9,775 bases of DNA from Candidatus Dadabacteria bacterium (GTDB taxonomy: Bacteria; J088): contig RFIY01000059.1 in assembly GCA_003695505.1 (NCBI GenBank), positions 1 to 9,775 of the forward strand. The letters are read 5' to 3'. Shown piece after piece: positions 6,418-9,775 of the stretch. Position numbers and translations under genes: made by a program. Every line of letters begins with the position of its first letter. Position 1 is the stretch's first letter. Under the pieces are notes generated by a model that did no database searches, was not told the origin of the DNA, and worked only from the letters and a program-made list of their open reading frames with translations.

Positions 6418-7151
6418 AGGCGGTCATCCTTGCCGCGGGCCAGGGTGCGCGCCTGCGCCCATTGACTGAAGATGTTCCCAAATGCATGGTTACCGTTGCG
6501 GACCGGCCCATGTTGCGCTGGAGCCTCGATGCGGTCGCGGAGGCCGGGCTGCGCGAAGCCGTGATCGTCGTTGGCTATCGGGGTGAGGTCATCCGTGATG
6601 CCTTCGGCAGCCAGTACCGGAATGTCGCGATACGCTACGTCGATAACCCCGATTATGCGACGACCAATAATCTGGTGTCTCTCTGGCTGGCGCGCAAAGA
6701 GCTGGACGGTGATGTCCTTCTGCTGGAGGCCGATCTGGTGTACGATGCGGGTCTGCTGAAAGAATTCATCACGCGACCAGAGCCGGATGCGATGGTCGTT
6801 GCACGTTATGATGGGGCGACAACAGGTACCGTGGTGTTCGTTCGAAACGGTCGGGTCTCACGCCTGGTACTGGGCAAGGATCAGGGGGAAGGTTTCGACT
6901 ATTCCGAAGCGTGGAAAACGGTCAATATCTGGCGGTTTTCCCGCGAGTTTCTCGATCGTTCGTATCTGCCGGCGCTGGATACCTGGGTCGAACGGGGAGA
7001 GGTCGGGGCGTACTATGAGGCGCCGCTCGGCGAGCTGATTGCTGCTGAACCGAATCGCTTCGCCGCCTTCGATGCCGCCGGATGGCGATGGGCCGAATCG
7101 GACAGCCCGGCCGACCTGGAGCGCGCCGAAGCACTATTTGCAGGGTCCTGA
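6414..7151 (+). CDS. LicC/PntC-like nucleotidyltransferase
   Basis: This is a 245-aa nucleotidyltransferase of the GT-A-like fold that activates a phosphorylated small molecule with CTP or another NTP. The nucleotide loop is LAAGQGARLRPLT (6-18), followed by PKCMV with Lys23. EADLVY (106-111) supplies a metal-binding Asp107. The C-terminal WRWAESDSPADLERAE (225-240) matches the second metal site and helix typical of the family. The stretch NPDYATTNNLVSLWLA (78-93) resembles enzymes of the phosphocholine (LicC) and 2-aminoethylphosphonate (PntC) cytidylyltransferase group more than hexose-1-phosphate enzymes. The substrate is therefore probably a choline-, ethanolamine-, aminoethylphosphonate- or polyol-type phosphate; which one cannot be read from the sequence. 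The GTG start overlaps the sulfotransferase stop by 4 bp. Being coupled to a sulfotransferase suggests a shared product, perhaps a zwitterionic or sulfated surface structure. Confidence 0.87.
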   Translation: MKAVILAAGQGARLRPLTEDVPKCMVTVADRPMLRWSLDAVAEAGLREAVIVVGYRGEVIRDAFGSQYRNVAIRYVDNPDYATTNNLVSLWLARKELDGDVLLLEADLVYDAGLLKEFITRPEPDAMVVARYDGATTGTVVFVRNGRVSRLVLGKDQGEGFDYSEAWKTVNIWRFSREFLDRSYLPALDTWVERGEVGAYYEAPLGELIAAEPNRFAAFDAAGWRWAESDSPADLERAEALFAGS

Positions 7152-7153
7152 TC

Positions 7154-7185
7154 CGGGTTGTCAGCGGTGGGCAAACAGCAACCCG
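7154..7185. terminator. Possible hairpin between convergent genes
   Basis: CGGGTTG (7154-7160) can pair with CAACCCG (7179-7185), a 7-bp stem with an 18-nt loop. It lies between the nucleotidyltransferase stop and the end of the convergent FkbM gene, overlapping the latter's stop codon. There is no T-run on either side, so a classical intrinsic terminator is not shown. Confidence 0.25.
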
Positions 7186-7904
7186 AAATCGGCGCCGCTT
7201 CTGACGTGTTCATCCAGCGTAAACCCGAGCGATGAAAGCGCTGCGATCGCGTCTTCGGGGCGTTTGTGATCGTCGAGGTGGTATTCCATCGCGACGCGGC
7301 GGATTCGTTGCCATGCTTCAGACGACTCGAACAGCGCCCACTCGCTGCCCTCACAGTCAATTTTTGCGAAATCGACGGTTCCGCCGAGTCGCTGAATGGC
7401 TTCGTCGAGGCTCCGCATGACGACGGCGCCGTCATCGGCGCGGCGTGTACGGGTCTGATTCGTATCCCCGGATCTGATCACGTCGACCCGCCCTGATTCG
7501 GGGCCGATGGCTTCGCAGAACCATGTGATGCGGGGGAGATCGAGGTTGCGCTGCAACGTCGGGATCAGATCCGGGTTCGGCTCGTATACATGGATCGTCG
7601 CGTCGGGATAGAAATGTCTGGCCAGCAGTGCGAAGAGCCCGGCATTGCCACCGATGTCGAGGATCGTTTGCGGTGCATCATCCAGCGATTCGAGGCGGTA
7701 TTCGTCCAGCAGCCAAAGTGATGCAAGGTCGTGACGGATGCCGCGTTCATTCGGAAAGTCTACCGGGTGCCACCTGCCATCGATACGAATGCGTTCGGGA
7801 AGTTTCAGGGTCTTGCGCCGGACGAAGCTGATGCCGAGGCGATGGGCTCGTCTGCGCATCGCCTGCCAGTTGCGGATCCGTTCGATGGTCGATGGAAGGG
7901 ACAC
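7161..7904 (-). CDS. FkbM-type SAM-dependent methyltransferase
   Basis: This is a 247-aa class I methyltransferase. The SAM-binding glycine loop is ILDIGGNAGLFALL (81-94). An acidic ribose-binding residue sits in VYEPNP (106-111). The FkbM signature KIDCEGSEW (181-189) follows, then a VAMEYH strand (204-209). Family members O-methylate sugars or other hydroxyls, often in glycan or natural-product synthesis; the acceptor here is unknown. The frame stays open far upstream across the opposite-strand C69 gene, but that part is antisense. I chose GTG 7904 because it falls in the divergent gap; ATG 7859 (giving 232 aa) is an alternative that still keeps the whole domain. The gene converges on the nucleotidyltransferase gene with a 9-bp gap. 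It may act on the same surface molecule as the sulfotransferase, but its opposite orientation means separate transcription. Confidence 0.87.
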   Translation of the reverse strand: MSLPSTIERIRNWQAMRRRAHRLGISFVRRKTLKLPERIRIDGRWHPVDFPNERGIRHDLASLWLLDEYRLESLDDAPQTILDIGGNAGLFALLARHFYPDATIHVYEPNPDLIPTLQRNLDLPRITWFCEAIGPESGRVDVIRSGDTNQTRTRRADDGAVVMRSLDEAIQRLGGTVDFAKIDCEGSEWALFESSEAWQRIRRVAMEYHLDDHKRPEDAIAALSSLGFTLDEHVRSGADFGLLFAHR

Positions 7905-7911
7905 AGAACGG

Positions 7912-7919
7912 TATGATAA
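7912..7919. promoter_or_regulatory. Possible bidirectional -10 element
   Basis: TATGAT on the + strand (7912-7917) and TATCAT on the minus strand (7914-7919) both resemble -10 hexamers in the 42-bp gap between the FkbM and C69 genes. No good -35 is found for either. On the minus strand it would place transcription start only a few bases before GTG 7904, implying a near-leaderless message or use of ATG 7859. Confidence 0.25.
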
Positions 7920-7946
7920 CGCGTACGGCAAACGCGAGCGAGAGCG

Positions 7947-9197
7947 ATGTGTGACAACCTGTATCTGAGACGCGACGGGGCGGCTGTTTTTGGCAAGAAC
8001 AGTGATCGCGAGCCGACCGAGCCGCAAGTGCTGTTGAGCCTGCCACGTATTCGCGGGGATCGGAGACGTTTTGTCCGCGCAACATGGATCGACGTGCCGG
8101 AGGTGCCTGACCGGCACGCCGTGATCCTGTCGGTTCCCGTGTGGATGTGGGGGGCCGAAATGGGCGCGAATGAGCATGGTCTTGTCATCGGCAACACGGC
8201 GGTGTTTACCGTGACTCAGACACGCCGCCCGGCGCTGCTCGGGATGGATCTGGTTCGTCTGGCGCTCGAACGCGCCGCCGATGCCGACGAGGCACTCGAC
8301 GTGATTACCGGGCTGCTGGAGCGTTATGGGCAAGGGGGCTCCTGTGGCTTCCGCCACCGTCGGTTTCACTATGACAACAGCTTCGTGATCGCCGATCACC
8401 GTGGTGCGTGGCTGCTTGAAACCGCGGGTCGAGCCTGGGTTGCACGGTGGTCGACCACGGGTGCGGCCACTTCCAACCTGCTGACGATCGACGAAGATTT
8501 CGACCGATGTCATCCCGAGCTGTTGCGGCTGGCGCGGGACGATGGTCGCTACGAAGGAGGAGCATTCAGCTTCCGGCGTGCCTTTGGCTTGCAGCTGGTG
8601 TCGCGTCTCGCCGGGGCGATGAAGCGCTACGAGCACGACTGCGACTGGCTGGCTGGTGGATCGCCCAACCCACGCGACATGGCCCGGCAGTTGCGGAGTC
8701 ACGGCGCCGCGGGCGATTGCGGCGCGGCTGCTGATGGTGCGGTCTGCGCGCACGCCAGAGGGCCGGGGCGCAGTACGCAAACGACGGCAGCATTGATCGC
8801 CGAATGGACGGGTAATGAATTCTCGGTGTGGGGCACCGGAACCCCCGCCCCGTGCCTGTCGGTGTTTCGTCGCCTGCGTTTCAATACCGGTGCTCCGGCG
8901 GGAGGCGGTCCGGCCGCGCGGGATATTCGCCCATGGATCGAACACTGGCATCTTCAGCGTCGGCTGCTTGTCGATACTGACGCCCGTCGCGCATTTCGTT
9001 CGCAGCGGGAAAAACTGGAGGCAGCAATATTTGCGAACGGGCCGACGACGGACGAGGAAATCGTCGCATGGCTGAATGGCTGGTACGCGTCCGGTACGAT
9101 GGCGTCGCGCAGGCCAATCGAGAATCGTCGCCTGGCGCGGTACTGGGAGCGCCTGGCGTTGCTTGGGTTCAATGCCCGACGCCCTTTCCGCGCGTAG
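7947..9197 (+). CDS. C69/secernin-like N-terminal nucleophile peptidase
   Basis: This 416-aa protein belongs to the Ntn-hydrolase superfamily, close to the C69 dipeptidases and secernins. The second residue is cysteine (MCDN), the expected nucleophile exposed by removal of the initiator Met. It is followed by the family motif VFGKNSDREPTEPQ (14-27). GANEHGLVIGN (73-83), HYDNSFVIAD (141-150) with LLETAG (156-161), and TQTTAALIAEW (277-287) match the expected strands around the active site. There is no signal peptide, so it is probably cytoplasmic. The start is well fixed, because Cys must be residue 2. The family includes dipeptidases and proteins with no proven peptidase activity, so the substrate is uncertain. 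It is divergent from the FkbM gene and ends 12 bp from the stop of the next, convergent gene. No clear Shine-Dalgarno sequence is visible. Confidence 0.88.
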   Translation: MCDNLYLRRDGAAVFGKNSDREPTEPQVLLSLPRIRGDRRRFVRATWIDVPEVPDRHAVILSVPVWMWGAEMGANEHGLVIGNTAVFTVTQTRRPALLGMDLVRLALERAADADEALDVITGLLERYGQGGSCGFRHRRFHYDNSFVIADHRGAWLLETAGRAWVARWSTTGAATSNLLTIDEDFDRCHPELLRLARDDGRYEGGAFSFRRAFGLQLVSRLAGAMKRYEHDCDWLAGGSPNPRDMARQLRSHGAAGDCGAAADGAVCAHARGPGRSTQTTAALIAEWTGNEFSVWGTGTPAPCLSVFRRLRFNTGAPAGGGPAARDIRPWIEHWHLQRRLLVDTDARRAFRSQREKLEAAIFANGPTTDEEIVAWLNGWYASGTMASRRPIENRRLARYWERLALLGFNARRPFRA

Positions 9198-9209
9198 CCC
9201 GTTTGCGGG
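9198..9209. terminator. Small hairpin filling a 12-bp convergent gap
   Basis: CCCG (9198-9201) pairs with CGGG (9206-9209) around a 4-nt TTTG loop, and exactly fills the gap between the C69 stop codon and the stop codon of the convergent gene. A 4-bp stem without a T-run is weak evidence for termination. Confidence 0.2.
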
Positions 9210-9775
9210 TCAGTCCCAACCGCAGCCGTCGGCGTAGAGGGCGTCTTCGTCCAGATTCCCTGCGGTGTTCGCCACTTCGTCGGCCCAGGTGATCCAGAAG
9301 TCCAGCATCCGCCGCCGCAGGTCTTCCAGTTCCGGATCCATGGATGCCGCTGCGATAAACGCGCTTCCGCCGGGATCGACGTGACCGTCGCCGTAGCCGA
9401 GACCGGGGACGCGGGTCGACAGCCTTCTGACATCCGACGCTTCCATCCAGGGATCTGAGTCCACATTGCCCGGTAGTCGATCCGGCTGATCGGACCACGC
9501 TTCGATGAAGGTGATGTCTCCGGCGTCGTTGAATACGAATTCTTCGTAAATCGGGCAGAGACCGCCGTCGTAGGCGAAGCTGACACGGCAGCGCGCGAAT
9601 GGCTGTGTGTCGAAAAAGCGGCAATCGCGGGTGGGTACTGTCGAGGGCGTCGCGAAGCGGGCGATGAGCAGGTCCGAGCCGATCATGACGGTCTTGCCAA
9701 GACCCGTCAGCTTCAACCAGGGCGGCCACTCCCAGCGGATCACACCTTCTGCATACCGGGGGATCGAGTCCGGGG
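9210..9775 (-). CDS. Unrecognised protein, 5' end outside the window
   Basis: The C-terminal 187 residues of a protein are present; the frame is open to the window edge, and the GTG at 9743 is likely internal. I do not recognise the family with confidence. The visible part is acidic and Trp-rich. It starts with an amphipathic RYAEGVIRWEWPPWLKLTG segment, followed by a beta-like region (DCRFFDTQPFARCRVSFAYD, then CPIYEEFVFNDAGDITFIEAWSD). That strand-turn-strand pattern is reminiscent of NTF2/SnoaL-like or lipocalin-like small-molecule folds, which is only a guess. The tail (MDPELEDLRRRMLDFWITWA) is helical. Three cysteines occur, one near the C-terminus. Two other minus-strand frames over this region are Arg/Ser-rich shadows with less protein-like composition, which supports this frame. 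Confidence 0.7.
   Translation of the reverse strand, partial: PDSIPRYAEGVIRWEWPPWLKLTGLGKTVMIGSDLLIARFATPSTVPTRDCRFFDTQPFARCRVSFAYDGGLCPIYEEFVFNDAGDITFIEAWSDQPDRLPGNVDSDPWMEASDVRRLSTRVPGLGYGDGHVDPGGSAFIAAASMDPELEDLRRRMLDFWITWADEVANTAGNLDEDALYADGCGWD

Noticed and set aside
7905-8951. Long minus-strand open frame extending the FkbM gene by about 350 residues
   Set aside because: It is antisense to the well-supported C69 gene, has shadow-like composition, and adds no recognisable domain. The methyltransferase domain is complete without it.
8954-9729. Two other minus-strand frames near the window end
   Set aside because: Both are Arg/Ser-rich shadows; one also overlaps the C69 gene deeply. The frame ending at 9210 is the protein-like one.

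Overview
The window is GC-rich bacterial DNA, densely packed with genes on both strands. It looks Gram-negative and plausibly proteobacterial. The clues are three exported proteins or lipoproteins suited to a periplasm, a di-heme MauG/CcpA-type peroxidase, and a DUF5924/DUF2914 membrane protein of a type I associate with Gammaproteobacteria. The one tRNA gene does not encode its CCA tail, which argues against close relatives of Escherichia coli. I cannot place the organism more precisely.

Layout. Bases 1-107 form a near-perfect inverted repeat (two 47-bp arms, 13-nt loop) at the very edge of the window, more likely a fold-back assembly or library artefact than a biological element. It covers the 5' end of the DUF5924/DUF2914 membrane protein gene (+). 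Convergent with this gene, and overlapping its 3' end by 20 bp, is a minus-strand block read from high to low coordinates: tRNA-Ala(CGC), a small YtkA-like lipoprotein, and a di-heme cytochrome c peroxidase/MauG-like lipoprotein. The peroxidase gene is broken by a single-base frameshift near 2023-2024. Upstream of the tRNA, on the same strand, lies a lipoprotein glycoside hydrolase of family GH13.

From about 4.6 kb a divergent + block starts: an unrecognised 226-aa soluble protein, a sulfotransferase, and a LicC/PntC-like nucleotidyltransferase translationally coupled to the sulfotransferase through a 4-bp overlap. A minus-strand FkbM-type methyltransferase ends 9 bp from the nucleotidyltransferase stop codon. 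It diverges, across a 42-bp gap, from a secernin/C69-type peptidase on the + strand. The window ends inside an unrecognised minus-strand gene whose 5' end is missing.

How the genes may work together. The peroxidase and YtkA-like lipoprotein overlap by 14 bp and are probably one periplasmic redox or copper-related unit, reminiscent in layout of MauG-type enzymes encoded next to their protein substrates. The sulfotransferase, nucleotidyltransferase and FkbM methyltransferase fit decoration of a surface glycan or lipid with sulfate, a CDP-activated head group and methyl groups, but no glycosyltransferase or polymer export gene is present. There is no mobile element, CRISPR array, phage gene or recognised defence system. 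No gene-free stretch exceeds about 160 bp. Most of the window is ordinary chromosomal content; the points most worth checking are the edge palindrome, the frameshift, and the MauG/YtkA pairing.
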